From Clostridium sp. UBA6758 (GTDB lineage Bacteria > Bacillota > Clostridia > Clostridiales > Clostridiaceae), in the NCBI GenBank assembly GCA_002453475.1, contig DKGY01000116.1:66885-73184 (forward strand): 6,300 nt of DNA. Reading direction: 5' to 3'. Positions 1 through 6,300 of the stretch are shown one piece after another. The notes beneath the pieces are model-generated. The model saw only the letters and a list, made by a program, of their open reading frames with translations, was not told the origin of the DNA and did not search any database. A program made the position numbers and the translations under genes. The stretch's first letter is position 1, and each line of letters begins with the position of its first letter.

Positions 1-677
1 GCACGCCCTATAATCCTTCCCTTCATTTCATCGTTAGGAAGTGATACAACATGTACTGTAGATTCAGCTACATGGTCTGCTGCACATCTCTGTATAGCAT
101 ATGTTATAATTTCTCTTGCCTTTTTATCGGCTTCTTCTTTAGCTTTAACTTCAATTTCTTTAATCATTATTGCTGTTTCATGTTTAATTTCTTTTTTGAC
201 TTCGTCTAATAGTATTTGCTTTGCTTCTTCTGAGGTTAATCCTGCTACTCTTTGTAATTCTTCTCTTACACTATTATATAACTCTTGTATTCCTGATTCT
301 AATGTCTCAACCTCTTGTTGTTTTTTAGATAATACTTCTTCTTTTCTTTCTATTGATAGGGTTTTCTTATCTAAAGTTTCCTCTTTTTGAAGAACCCTTC
401 TTTCTAATCGCTGAATTTCATTTCTTCTTTCTCTGGATTCTTTATCAAAATCAGCTCTTAATCTATGAACTTCTTCTTTAGCTTCAAGGATTGCTTCTTT
501 CTTTTTAGATTCTGCTTCTTTTTGCGCTTCACCTAAAATCTTTTTAGCGTCTTCCTCTGATTTAGATACGTTAGCTAAAGATATATTCTTTCTTGTATAA
601 ATAAAAACAAAAATAGCGACTAAACAAACAACTAGCGCAATAGCTATTATTAAAATAATTTGACTTGGTTCAGTCAT
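1..677 (-). CDS. rny: Ribonuclease Y, N-terminal part (C-terminus beyond left edge)
   Basis: RNase Y is a membrane-anchored endoribonuclease that starts mRNA decay in many Gram-positives. Only the first 225 codons are present, of about 510-520 usual for the family. The visible protein has a single membrane helix at about residues 6-27, a long highly charged Lys/Glu/Arg-rich coiled coil at about 35-200, and the beginning of the KH RNA-binding domain. The KH part ends in the family motif [11 protein letters not shown] at residues 215-225. The catalytic HD domain lies outside the window. The start ATG at 677 is set by an AAGGAGGTG ribosome binding site 7 nt upstream and by the typical short N-terminus before the membrane helix. 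The gene has its own promoter and follows recA on the same strand. The next, incomplete codon begins GC (Ala), where this family usually has Glu. The membrane helix, coiled coil and KH start in this order make the identity very likely. Confidence 0.96.
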   Translation of the reverse strand, partial: MTEPSQIILIIAIALVVCLVAIFVFIYTRKNISLANVSKSEEDAKKILGEAQKEAESKKKEAILEAKEEVHRLRADFDKESRERRNEIQRLERRVLQKEETLDKKTLSIERKEEVLSKKQQEVETLESGIQELYNSVREELQRVAGLTSEEAKQILLDEVKKEIKHETAIMIKEIEVKAKEEADKKAREIITYAIQRCAADHVAESTVHVVSLPNDEMKGRIIGR

Positions 678-684
678 TTTCCAA

Positions 685-693
685 CACCTCCTT
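685..693 (-). promoter_or_regulatory. Ribosome binding site of rny
   Basis: Reads AAGGAGGTG on the minus strand, close to a full complement of the 16S rRNA 3' end, with 7 nt to the ATG at 677. It fixes the rny start. Confidence 0.9.
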
Positions 694-788
694 TGCTTAT
701 TTTATGACATATATTAGCAGTAAAATGAAAGCTCGAAAAGGTGCATATTCTATTCAATTCCTTTTATATTAAACCAGTATTTGTATTC

Positions 789-817
789 ATTTTATATTAC
801 TTTAACATCATTGTCAA
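789..817 (-). promoter_or_regulatory. Sigma-A type promoter of rny
   Basis: On the minus strand a perfect -35 TTGACA (817-812) is followed after 17 bp by TAAAAT (794-789), a five-of-six match to the -10 consensus. The expected transcription start is near 782, giving a leader of about 105 nt before the rny ATG. Position and spacing support it. It was recognised by eye, not by transcript data. Confidence 0.75.
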
Positions 818-989
818 GGTTATTACTAAATACTACAAATTCTCTCAACCTAGCTCTTAGGCTTCACTTCAACCTTTTTAAAAAAATTTTTAATTAGAAT
901 ATCACCTTTAATTTTTCTATAAAAATATCACACATTTTAATTATACATTTATTTATATATTTCATACATATTCTTTTAAATTTTAATTA

Positions 990-1047
990 AAAAAGATATA
1001 TAAAGCTCAAAGTGTATATTTTAACTTAAAGCTTCATATATCTTTTT
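990..1047 (-). terminator. Probable intrinsic terminator after recA
   Basis: Arms 990-1007 and 1030-1047 form an 18-bp stem with one G-U pair in the minus-strand RNA and a 22-nt loop that can pair further. The 5' arm begins with five A and the 3' arm ends in a run of U, so it could stop RNA polymerase in either direction. It lies about 45 nt past the recA stop codon. The stem is mostly A-U, so its efficiency is uncertain. Confidence 0.7.
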
Positions 1048-1091
1048 ATTGTATATATAATTATATTTTATATCTATTTGATAGGATAATT

Positions 1092-2126
1092 TTAATTTTC
1101 TTCTACTTTATTCTCAACTTTTACTGCATTGTTACTTAACGGCAAAGAATACTTTTCTCTTATTTTATTTTCGATTTCATTAGCAATTTCTGGGTTTTCC
1201 TTAAAAAAGTTTTTAGCATTTTCTCTACCTTGACCCAGTCTTACGTCTCCGTATGCAAACCAAGCACCACTCTTTTGTACAATTTCTTCTTTAACACCAA
1301 TATCTAATACATCTCCAACCCTAGATATTCCTTCACCATACATAATATCAAATTCTGCTTGTTTAAATGGTGGTGCAACTTTATTTTTAGTTAACTTAGC
1401 TCTAGTTCTATTTCCTAAGAAGGTTTCTCCTTGCTTTATAGTGTCTATCTTTCTTACATCAATTCTTACAGATGCATAGAATTTAAGAGCTCTTCCTCCT
1501 GGAGTTGTCTCTGGATTTCCAAACATAACTCCAACCTTTTCTCTCAATTGATTTATAAATATAGTAGAACATTTTGATTTGTTTATAGAACCAGTAAGTT
1601 TTCTTAAAGCTTGAGACATAAGTCTAGCTTGAAGACCTACATGGGCATCTCCCATTTCACCTTCAATTTCAGCCTTTGGAACTAAGGCAGCAACAGAGTC
1701 TATAACTACTATATCTATTGCACCGGATCTAACTAAGGCTTCGGTAATTTCAAGAGCTTGCTCTCCTGTATCTGGTTGAGATACTATTAAATTATCTATG
1801 TCTACACCTAATGCTTTTGCATAAACTGGATCAAGGGCATGTTCTGCATCTATGTACGCTGCACAACCACCGTTCTTTTGAGCCTCTGCAACTACATGTA
1901 AAGCTACAGTAGTTTTACCAGATGATTCTGGTCCAAATATCTCAATTATTCTTCCTCTAGGAACTCCACCAATTCCCAGTGCAATATCCAGGCCTAAACA
2001 TCCTGTAGATATGCAGTCTATATTCAAAGTACTTTCTTCCCCTAATTTCATTATTGAGCCTTTACCAAATTGCTTTTCTATTTGACCCATAGCCGCTTCT
2101 AATGCTTTTAATTTATCGTTATTCAT
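1092..2126 (-). CDS. recA: Recombinase RecA
   Basis: RecA forms an ATP-dependent filament on single-stranded DNA, carries out homologous strand exchange and triggers LexA self-cleavage in the SOS response. The 344-residue protein has the usual length. Visible landmarks are the Walker A motif GPESSGKT (65-72), the catalytic Glu at 95 in DAEHALD, Walker B ending in Asp143 (IVVIDS), DNA-binding loop L1 around [10 protein letters not shown] (155-164), and the Asn192-Gln193 sensor followed by loop L2 up to TTPGGRALK. The C-terminal domain ends in an acidic Glu-rich tail, as is common. The start is the ATG at 2126, with an AAAGGGG ribosome binding site 5 nt upstream and the family-like [11 protein letters not shown]-terminus. 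A GTG at 2147 would add seven residues but is poorly spaced from any binding site. recA has its own promoter and a LexA operator, and hairpins on both sides isolate it from pgsA and rny. Confidence 0.99.
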   Translation of the reverse strand: MNNDKLKALEAAMGQIEKQFGKGSIMKLGEESTLNIDCISTGCLGLDIALGIGGVPRGRIIEIFGPESSGKTTVALHVVAEAQKNGGCAAYIDAEHALDPVYAKALGVDIDNLIVSQPDTGEQALEITEALVRSGAIDIVVIDSVAALVPKAEIEGEMGDAHVGLQARLMSQALRKLTGSINKSKCSTIFINQLREKVGVMFGNPETTPGGRALKFYASVRIDVRKIDTIKQGETFLGNRTRAKLTKNKVAPPFKQAEFDIMYGEGISRVGDVLDIGVKEEIVQKSGAWFAYGDVRLGQGRENAKNFFKENPEIANEIENKIREKYSLPLSNNAVKVENKVEEN

Positions 2127-2131
2127 AAATT

Positions 2132-2138
2132 CCCCTTT
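2132..2138 (-). promoter_or_regulatory. Ribosome binding site that decides the recA start
   Basis: AAAGGGG on the minus strand lies 5 nt before the ATG at 2126. The alternative GTG at 2147 has only a GGAAGG two bases upstream, too close to work well, so the downstream ATG is preferred. Confidence 0.7.
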
Positions 2139-2159
2139 AGGGTTCACATCCTTCCATTA

Positions 2160-2173
2160 CGAACAATAGTTCT
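2160..2173 (-). promoter_or_regulatory. LexA (DinR) SOS operator of recA
   Basis: The plus strand reads CGAACAATAGTTCT, an exact GAAC-N4-GTTC inverted repeat (2161-2172). This is the core of the Gram-positive LexA/DinR box known from Bacillus and clostridia. It starts a few bases downstream of the expected recA transcription start (about 2176), where bound LexA would block initiation or early elongation. Cleavage of LexA after DNA damage would then release recA transcription. Confidence 0.88.
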
Positions 2174-2182
2174 TATATGTTT

Positions 2183-2211
2183 ATTATATATTATTTAATT
2201 TATCAGGTCAA
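2183..2211 (-). promoter_or_regulatory. Sigma-A type promoter of recA
   Basis: Minus strand -35 TTGACC (2211-2206), 17-bp spacer, then a perfect -10 TATAAT (2188-2183). The expected start is near 2176, giving a leader of about 50 nt. The LexA box lies directly downstream, which supports this being the SOS-controlled promoter. Confidence 0.85.
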
Positions 2212-2219
2212 GTATTATA

Positions 2220-2259
2220 GTAAAGAGTTCCTTTAAATTTCTTTCAAGGAACTCTTTAC
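2220..2259 (-). terminator. Strong hairpin after pgsA, probable terminator
   Basis: A perfect 14-bp inverted repeat (2220-2233 with 2246-2259) around a 12-nt loop begins 31 nt after the pgsA stop and ends 8 bp before the recA -35 box. Its place suggests it ends pgsA transcription and shields the recA promoter. However, the RNA after the stem in the pgsA direction is a mixed UAUAAUACUU, not a clean U run. The clean T5 run lies on the other side, serving plus-strand transcripts. Confidence 0.6.
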
Positions 2260-2290
2260 CATTTTTGACATAGTTATAGAATTATAAACA

Positions 2291-2833
2291 TTATTCATTA
2301 ATATTTATAATATCTTTTCCTTTAACAAAATAATCCACTCCAGATATTATAGTAATAACAGCTGCTAGGTATATAGTAACTTGTGTTGTAATATTAAGCC
2401 ACTCTGGATTATATACTAGAGACAATAGCCCCATTATAATAGCTATCATCTGAATTACAGTTTTCAGCTTTCCCCAATTACTTGCAGCTATTACCACTCC
2501 TTGTGAAGCAGCTAACGTCCTCAAGCCAGATACTATAAATTCCCTAGCAATTATTACAACTACTACCCAAGCTGCAATAATTCCTTTTTCAACTAAAAGT
2601 AATAAAGCACAGGTAACTAAAAGCTTGTCTGCTAGAGGATCCATGAATTTTCCAAAATTAGTTATCTGATTTCTGCTTCTCGCTATGTAGCCATCTAATT
2701 TATCTGTTACTGAAGCTACTATAAATATTGATAAAGCAATAATATTAGCTGTGGTGGTATTAACCATTGCACATATTAAGAATATAGGAACTAATATTAT
2801 TCTTAATACCGTAAGCTTATTTGCAAGATTCAT
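2291..2833 (-). CDS. pgsA: CDP-diacylglycerol--glycerol-3-phosphate 3-phosphatidyltransferase
   Basis: PgsA makes phosphatidylglycerophosphate from CDP-diacylglycerol and glycerol-3-phosphate, the committed step to phosphatidylglycerol and cardiolipin in the cytoplasmic membrane. The protein is about 180 residues, normal for the family. It carries the full CDP-alcohol phosphatidyltransferase signature, D-x2-DG-x2-AR-x8-G-x3-D-x3-D, at residues 44-69: Asp44 and Asp47 in TDKLDG, then Asp65 and Asp69 in GKFMDPLADK. Several hydrophobic stretches fit membrane helices, at about 8-25, 29-43, 71-98, 115-130 and 140-160. The start is ambiguous between ATGs at 2842, 2836 and 2833. I chose 2833 because homologues begin MNLANKLT-like and a TAGGAG site lies 9 nt upstream. 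The variants differ by at most three residues. The gene lies between rimO and recA and may be transcribed from rimO or from a weak promoter in the gap. Confidence 0.95.
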   Translation of the reverse strand: MNLANKLTVLRIILVPIFLICAMVNTTTANIIALSIFIVASVTDKLDGYIARSRNQITNFGKFMDPLADKLLVTCALLLLVEKGIIAAWVVVVIIAREFIVSGLRTLAASQGVVIAASNWGKLKTVIQMIAIIMGLLSLVYNPEWLNITTQVTIYLAAVITIISGVDYFVKGKDIININE

Positions 2834-2842
2834 CATTAACAT

Positions 2843-2853
2843 CTCCTACTCCT
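2843..2853 (-). promoter_or_regulatory. Doubled ribosome binding site before pgsA
   Basis: The minus strand reads AGGAGTAGGAG, two overlapping purine-rich sites directly upstream of three closely spaced ATGs (2842, 2836, 2833). The distal copy is 6 nt from the first ATG. The proximal copy is 6 and 9 nt from the second and third. The true start therefore cannot be fixed by spacing alone. Confidence 0.7.
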
Positions 2854-3078
2854 GAAATTTAACAATCTATAATCATTTTAGCTAAATAAAACTCAAATCT
2901 TATTGTAAAGAACTAAAAATAAATTCTTACTATTAGTAATTATAAATTATTTTATCTTATACAAATATTATACAATAAAATCTTAAAATTATTTAGTTTA
3001 TTAATATTAATTTAACTTTAAAAAGTTATCTCTCTATTATTAATTAATATTTTTATTATAAATATAAAAAACTAAAAA
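2854..3078. other. rimO-pgsA intergenic region, no gene seen
   Basis: Extremely AT-rich. On the minus strand there are two TATAAT hexamers, at 2972-2967 and 2944-2939, but neither has a good -35 at 16-18 bp, so any pgsA promoter here is weak or unproven. A 7-bp inverted repeat at 3013-3028 has almost no loop and no U run, so I do not call it a terminator. No open frame with a ribosome binding site was seen. Confidence 0.55.
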
Positions 3079-4398
3079 TTATTTAGCGATTTCTCCTATT
3101 AAATCATACTCTAGTGCATCTTTTATTTTAACCTTAACAAAATCACCTATACTTAATTTATTAGATTTTACATAAACTTCTCCGTCAATTTCTGGAGCCA
3201 TTTCATAACTTCTTCCACAATATGTTCCTTTTTCTTTACTTTCAATTAATACATCATAGGTTCTACCTATTTTATTTTTATTTATTTCTGTTGATATACT
3301 TTGCTGAGCCATCATTATGGAGTGAAGTCTTTCTTCTTTAACATCTTCTTCTATTTGACCTTCCATTTCTGCAGCCACAGTTCCTTCCTCTTGAGAATAA
3401 GTAAATACTCCTAGCTTATCAAACTTAGTCTCTCTCACAAAATTTAATAATTCTAAGAAGTTTTCTTCTGTTTCTCCTGGAAATCCTACTATAAGAGTAG
3501 TTCTTATAGTTATATTAGGAACTGTATCTCTAAGCTTTTTGATATTTTCAGTAATTATTTTCTTTCTGCCTTTTCTTTTCATTGATTTTAAAATATCATC
3601 ACTAATATGTTGTATAGGAATATCTATATACTTACATACCTTATCATTTATAGCTATTTCATTTATAACTTCATCAGTTAACTCTTCTGCATAACAATAA
3701 AGAAGTCTTATCCATTTTATACTTTTTATTTTACCTAGTTCTCTTAAAAGTATGTGTAGAGTTTTTTCTCCATATATATCTACACCATAATTAGTAGTAT
3801 CTTGTGCTACTATAATTAACTCCTTATACCCATTTAAAGCTAATTCCTTAGCTTCTTTAAGGATATCTTCCATATCTCTACTTCTATATTTTCCTCTTAT
3901 TTTAGGAATTGCACAGTAGGCGCAAATATTGTTACACCCTTCAGATATTCTTATATAAGCAGTAGTTCCTCCTGTGGTAACCTGCCTTTTTCCTATATTT
4001 ATATTAGTATCACTATAGGTTGTAATACAGCTCTTTTCTCCAGTTGCCATGGATTTTTCAATACATTCAAGTAACTTGTCATAATCATTTACACCTAAAA
4101 TTATATCTAATTCTGGCATAAGTTCTAAAAGCTCACTACCATATCTTTGAGTTAAGCACCCAGTAGCTATTAGTACGCTACACTTATCTTTCTTGTACTT
4201 TGCCATTTCTAATATGGTATCTATAGATTCTTGCTTAGAAGTTTCTATAAATCCACAGGTGTTTACTAGTAATATATCTGCCTGTCTTTCATCTGCTACT
4301 GCTTCATACCTACTTTTTAAATTACTTATTATAATTTCTGCATCTATTCTATTCTTGTCACAACCTAAATTTATTACTCCAAATTTTAATTTTTCCAC
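3079..4398 (-). CDS. rimO: Ribosomal protein S12 methylthiotransferase RimO
   Basis: RimO is a radical-SAM enzyme that adds a methylthio group to a conserved aspartate of ribosomal protein S12. The 439 residues match the family length. The N-terminal methylthiotransferase domain (about 4-120) has the three cysteines for the auxiliary 4Fe-4S cluster: Cys13 (LGCDKNR), Cys48 (NTCGF) and Cys81 (ATGCL). The radical-SAM core follows with CNNICAYC, giving Cys155, Cys159 and Cys162. Further typical motifs are PIQH (261-264) and GFPGETEENF (305-314), and a C-terminal TRAM domain lies at about 375-437. LGCDKNR and the PIQH context favour RimO over the tRNA enzymes MiaB and MtaB. Translation starts at a GTG (4398), supported by AGGAGG six bases upstream and an N-terminus that fits the family. 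It lies 80 bp after ftsK with no terminator between, so the two are probably co-transcribed. Confidence 0.97.
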   Translation of the reverse strand: MEKLKFGVINLGCDKNRIDAEIIISNLKSRYEAVADERQADILLVNTCGFIETSKQESIDTILEMAKYKKDKCSVLIATGCLTQRYGSELLELMPELDIILGVNDYDKLLECIEKSMATGEKSCITTYSDTNINIGKRQVTTGGTTAYIRISEGCNNICAYCAIPKIRGKYRSRDMEDILKEAKELALNGYKELIIVAQDTTNYGVDIYGEKTLHILLRELGKIKSIKWIRLLYCYAEELTDEVINEIAINDKVCKYIDIPIQHISDDILKSMKRKGRKKIITENIKKLRDTVPNITIRTTLIVGFPGETEENFLELLNFVRETKFDKLGVFTYSQEEGTVAAEMEGQIEEDVKEERLHSIMMAQQSISTEINKNKIGRTYDVLIESKEKGTYCGRSYEMAPEIDGEVYVKSNKLSIGDFVKVKIKDALEYDLIGEIAK

Positions 4399-4404
4399 CT
4401 TTAT

Positions 4405-4410
4405 CCTCCT
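4405..4410 (-). promoter_or_regulatory. Ribosome binding site fixing the GTG start of rimO
   Basis: A perfect AGGAGG on the minus strand stands 6 nt before the GTG at 4398. No ATG near it gives a better fit, so the non-ATG start is well supported. Confidence 0.85.
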
Positions 4411-4478
4411 AATGTTATCTCTGTATTACTTAAGACCTCTTCTTTTGTAAAATCAATGAAAGTTTGGTTAACAAATTA

Positions 4479-6300
4479 TCATCTCATGGTATCATCTCTT
4501 CCAAGAACCTGTCTTGGCTTACTTCCATTACGACCAGATATAATCCCTTCTGCTTCCATTTCATCTATAATTCTAGCCGCTCTATTATACCCTATTTTTA
4601 GTCTTCTCTGCAACAAGGATGTTGAAGCTTGCCCTTCTTCTAATACAACTTTAATAGCTTCGTCTAATAACTCATCGCAGTCTTCCCCCCCCTTAGATTT
4701 AGATACACTATTTTCTATCTCATCCATAATTTCTTTTTTATACTCTAATTCCTTTAATCCATTACGAATAAATTCTACTACAGTCTCTACTTCTTCCTCA
4801 GACACAAAGGCACCTTGAATTCTAAGTGGCTTAGATTCTCCCACAGGATAATATAGCATATCCCCTTTACCTAAAAGCTTCTCAGCTCCTGAAGAATCTA
4901 GAATAGTTCTTGAGTCTATTTGACTTGAAACTGCAAAGGATATTCTAGATGGTATATTAGCTTTAATTACACCTGTTATTACATCTACAGATGGCCTTTG
5001 TGTTGCTATTACTAGATGCATTCCTGCCGCCCTAGCCATTTGAGCAAGTCTACCTATATATTCCTCCACATCATTTGGACATACCATCATTAAGTCTGCC
5101 AACTCATCAATTATTATTACTATCCATGGAAGTTTTTCTTCTATTATTCCCTTTTCTACAAAATCGTTATATCCTTCAATATTTCTTACGTTATTATCTG
5201 CAAAGAGCTTATATCTTCTAGTCATTTCATTAACTGCCCAATTTAATGCTCCTGCAGCTTTTTTAGGCTCTGTAACTACTGGAATTAATAGGTGTGGTAT
5301 TCCATTGTATATATTTAGTTCTACCACTTTAGGGTCTATTAAAAGTAATTTAACCTCTTGGGGTGTATATTTATATAATAAGCTTATTAAAAGAGTATTA
5401 ATACATACACTTTTACCTGATCCTGTAGCTCCTGCAATTAAAAGGTGAGGCATCTTAGTTAAATCTCCTACTACACAATTTCCTGCAATATCCTTTCCAA
5501 GGGCAAATGCTAAATTTTTCTTAGTAACAGCAAACTCTTCACTTTCTATTACTTCTCTCAAAAATACAGCTGATAACTCCTTATTAGGTACTTCTATACC
5601 CACTGCTGCCTTTCCTGGTATTGGCGCCTCTATTCTAACTCCTGAGGCTGCTAAATTTAGGGCTATGTCATCAGCTAGATTAACTATCTTACTAACCTTA
5701 ACTCCAACATGAGGTTGTAATTCAAATCTAGTTACAGATGGTCCTTTTGTAACCTGTATTACCTTAGCTTCAACTCCAAAGCTTCCTAAAGTTTCTTGAA
5801 GTTTATTAGCACTATTAAGAAGCTCTTTTTTATCACCATTTTTTCCTATGCTATTTATATTTTTATGAAGTAGTTCTGGTGAAGGATGTTCATATGCATA
5901 TATTTTATTTCCATCTCCAAAGGAAATGTCAATATCTACATCCTCTATATTACTTTTATTTTCCTTTGCCTTATGAGGTTCTTCTACAATTGATTCCATT
6001 TTTCCTTCTAATTGATTCTCTCCCTCATCAATCTTCATAAAATCTATGATTTTAATCTTTGATTCTTCACTACTTTTATTGTCTATAGTATTACCATCTG
6101 CAGATACATATTTCATAGGCTCATCTATTACAATATTCGTTGCTTTCAAATCCTTAGTCCTTTTTTTACTTTCTACTTTTTCAAATGTAAATAATTCTTT
6201 TATAGTAATATTATTAATTAGAACTAAAGATATTATATATAACGCAAATAAAACTATATAACTACCTATCTTTCCTAAAAGTAAACTTATAGGAACCGTA
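4479..6300 (-). CDS. ftsK: DNA translocase FtsK/SpoIIIE, N-terminus beyond right edge
   Basis: FtsK/SpoIIIE proteins are septum-anchored hexameric ATPases that pump chromosomal DNA during division or sporulation. The frame is open from the right edge, so 606 codons are seen and the 5' end is missing. Numbered from the first full codon, residues 13-28 form the last membrane helix. A short charged linker runs to about 140. The alpha/beta motor follows, with Walker A GATGSGKS (290-297), IDPKVVELN (321-329), Walker B IIIDEL (395-400) and the ATQRPS motif (432-437). The C-terminal winged-helix gamma domain (about 542-599, [18 protein letters not shown]) reads polar DNA signals. The protein ends soon after GSKPRQVL with a short GRDDTMR tail. 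A TTG at 6149 is not the start, because the membrane helix is encoded upstream in the same frame. Whether this is the vegetative FtsK or the sporulation SpoIIIE role cannot be told here. An eight-G run lies at the motor-gamma junction. Confidence 0.97.
   Translation of the reverse strand, partial: TVPISLLLGKIGSYIVLFALYIISLVLINNITIKELFTFEKVESKKRTKDLKATNIVIDEPMKYVSADGNTIDNKSSEESKIKIIDFMKIDEGENQLEGKMESIVEEPHKAKENKSNIEDVDIDISFGDGNKIYAYEHPSPELLHKNINSIGKNGDKKELLNSANKLQETLGSFGVEAKVIQVTKGPSVTRFELQPHVGVKVSKIVNLADDIALNLAASGVRIEAPIPGKAAVGIEVPNKELSAVFLREVIESEEFAVTKKNLAFALGKDIAGNCVVGDLTKMPHLLIAGATGSGKSVCINTLLISLLYKYTPQEVKLLLIDPKVVELNIYNGIPHLLIPVVTEPKKAAGALNWAVNEMTRRYKLFADNNVRNIEGYNDFVEKGIIEEKLPWIVIIIDELADLMMVCPNDVEEYIGRLAQMARAAGMHLVIATQRPSVDVITGVIKANIPSRISFAVSSQIDSRTILDSSGAEKLLGKGDMLYYPVGESKPLRIQGAFVSEEEVETVVEFIRNGLKELEYKKEIMDEIENSVSKSKGGEDCDELLDEAIKVVLEEGQASTSLLQRRLKIGYNRAARIIDEMEAEGIISGRNGSKPRQVLGRDDTMR
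4685..4692 (-). repeat. Eight-G mononucleotide tract inside ftsK
   Basis: The coding strand has eight consecutive G, spanning AAG-GGG-GGG-GAA (Lys-Gly-Gly-Glu, residues 536-539 of the visible fragment), in the linker between motor and gamma domain. Such a run is out of character in this AT-rich sequence, and polymerase slippage is a known property of such tracts. As given, the frame is intact. Confidence 0.9.

Larger units (their letters stand above)
678..1091. other. recA-rny intergenic region, no gene seen
   Basis: This 414-bp very AT-rich gap holds the hairpin after recA (990-1047), the rny promoter (789-817) and the rny ribosome binding site. The part from about 820 to 985 contains A/T runs, and a short imperfect CCTA/TAGG inverted repeat near 850-862. 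I see no convincing coding frame with a ribosome binding site, and no RNA gene, in that part. Confidence 0.7.

Noticed and set aside
2127..2147. Upstream GTG start that would lengthen RecA by seven residues
   Set aside because: The nearest purine-rich site is only two bases away and homologues start near [10 protein letters not shown]. The ATG at 2126 has a properly placed AAAGGGG.
2137..2157. Seven-codon leader frame (MEGCEP then stop) before recA
   Set aside because: It has no ribosome binding site upstream of its ATG and nothing suggests attenuation. It is likely chance.
2265..2270. Plus-strand TTGACA as a promoter -35
   Set aside because: No TATAAT-like hexamer lies 16-18 bp downstream and there is no plus-strand gene to drive.
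3013..3028. 7-bp inverted repeat after rimO as a terminator
   Set aside because: The loop is only two bases, the stem is A/T-rich and no U run follows on the minus strand.
4456..4818. 120-codon open frame on the plus strand opposite ftsK and the ftsK-rimO gap
   Set aside because: Low-complexity Ser/Leu/Ile-rich product, mostly antisense to a clear gene, with no supporting context. The plus-strand frames at 196-390, 4193-4450 and 6046-6261 were rejected for the same reasons.
6147..6149. TTG at 6149 as the start of the ftsK product
   Set aside because: The frame is open to the window edge and encodes the expected last membrane helix upstream, so TTG is an internal Leu codon.
1..6300. Mobile elements, CRISPR arrays, tRNA/rRNA genes, or an undescribed gene system
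   Set aside because: No spaced direct repeats, transposase motifs or RNA-gene-like structures were seen. All long frames belong to well-known housekeeping families.

Overview
This window is an ordinary, chromosomal housekeeping segment from a low-GC Gram-positive bacterium. The likely source is Clostridium sensu stricto or a close relative. The evidence is the very AT-rich intergenic DNA, strong AGGAGG-type ribosome binding sites, Bacillus/Clostridium-like RecA, RimO, PgsA, RNase Y and FtsK/SpoIIIE proteins, and a Gram-positive-type LexA (DinR) box in front of recA. The species cannot be fixed from the sequence alone.

All five genes are on the minus strand, so transcription runs from high to low coordinates. 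In that order they are: ftsK/spoIIIE (5' end cut by the right edge, stop at 4479), rimO (4398 to 3079), pgsA (about 2833 to 2291), recA (2126 to 1092) and rny (start 677, cut by the left edge inside the KH domain). They cover chromosome segregation, ribosome modification, phospholipid synthesis, recombination/DNA repair and mRNA decay. They are linked by conserved gene order rather than by one pathway.

Control signals are fairly clear. ftsK and rimO are 80 bp apart with no visible terminator and are probably co-transcribed. A 236 bp AT-rich gap precedes pgsA and shows no convincing terminator or promoter. A perfect 14-bp hairpin (2220-2259) follows pgsA. Immediately after it comes the recA promoter (TTGACC, 17 bp, TATAAT), with a GAAC-N4-GTTC LexA operator just past the expected transcription start, so recA should be an SOS gene with its own unit. 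A long AT-rich hairpin (990-1047) follows recA. rny then has its own near-consensus promoter (TTGACA, 17 bp, TAAAAT) and a roughly 100-nt leader.

I found no mobile element, CRISPR array, tRNA, rRNA, phage gene or evidence of an undescribed system. The most unusual sequence is a run of eight G on the coding strand of ftsK, between the motor and the DNA-reading gamma domain. Loss or gain of one G there would stop translation within ten codons and remove the gamma domain.
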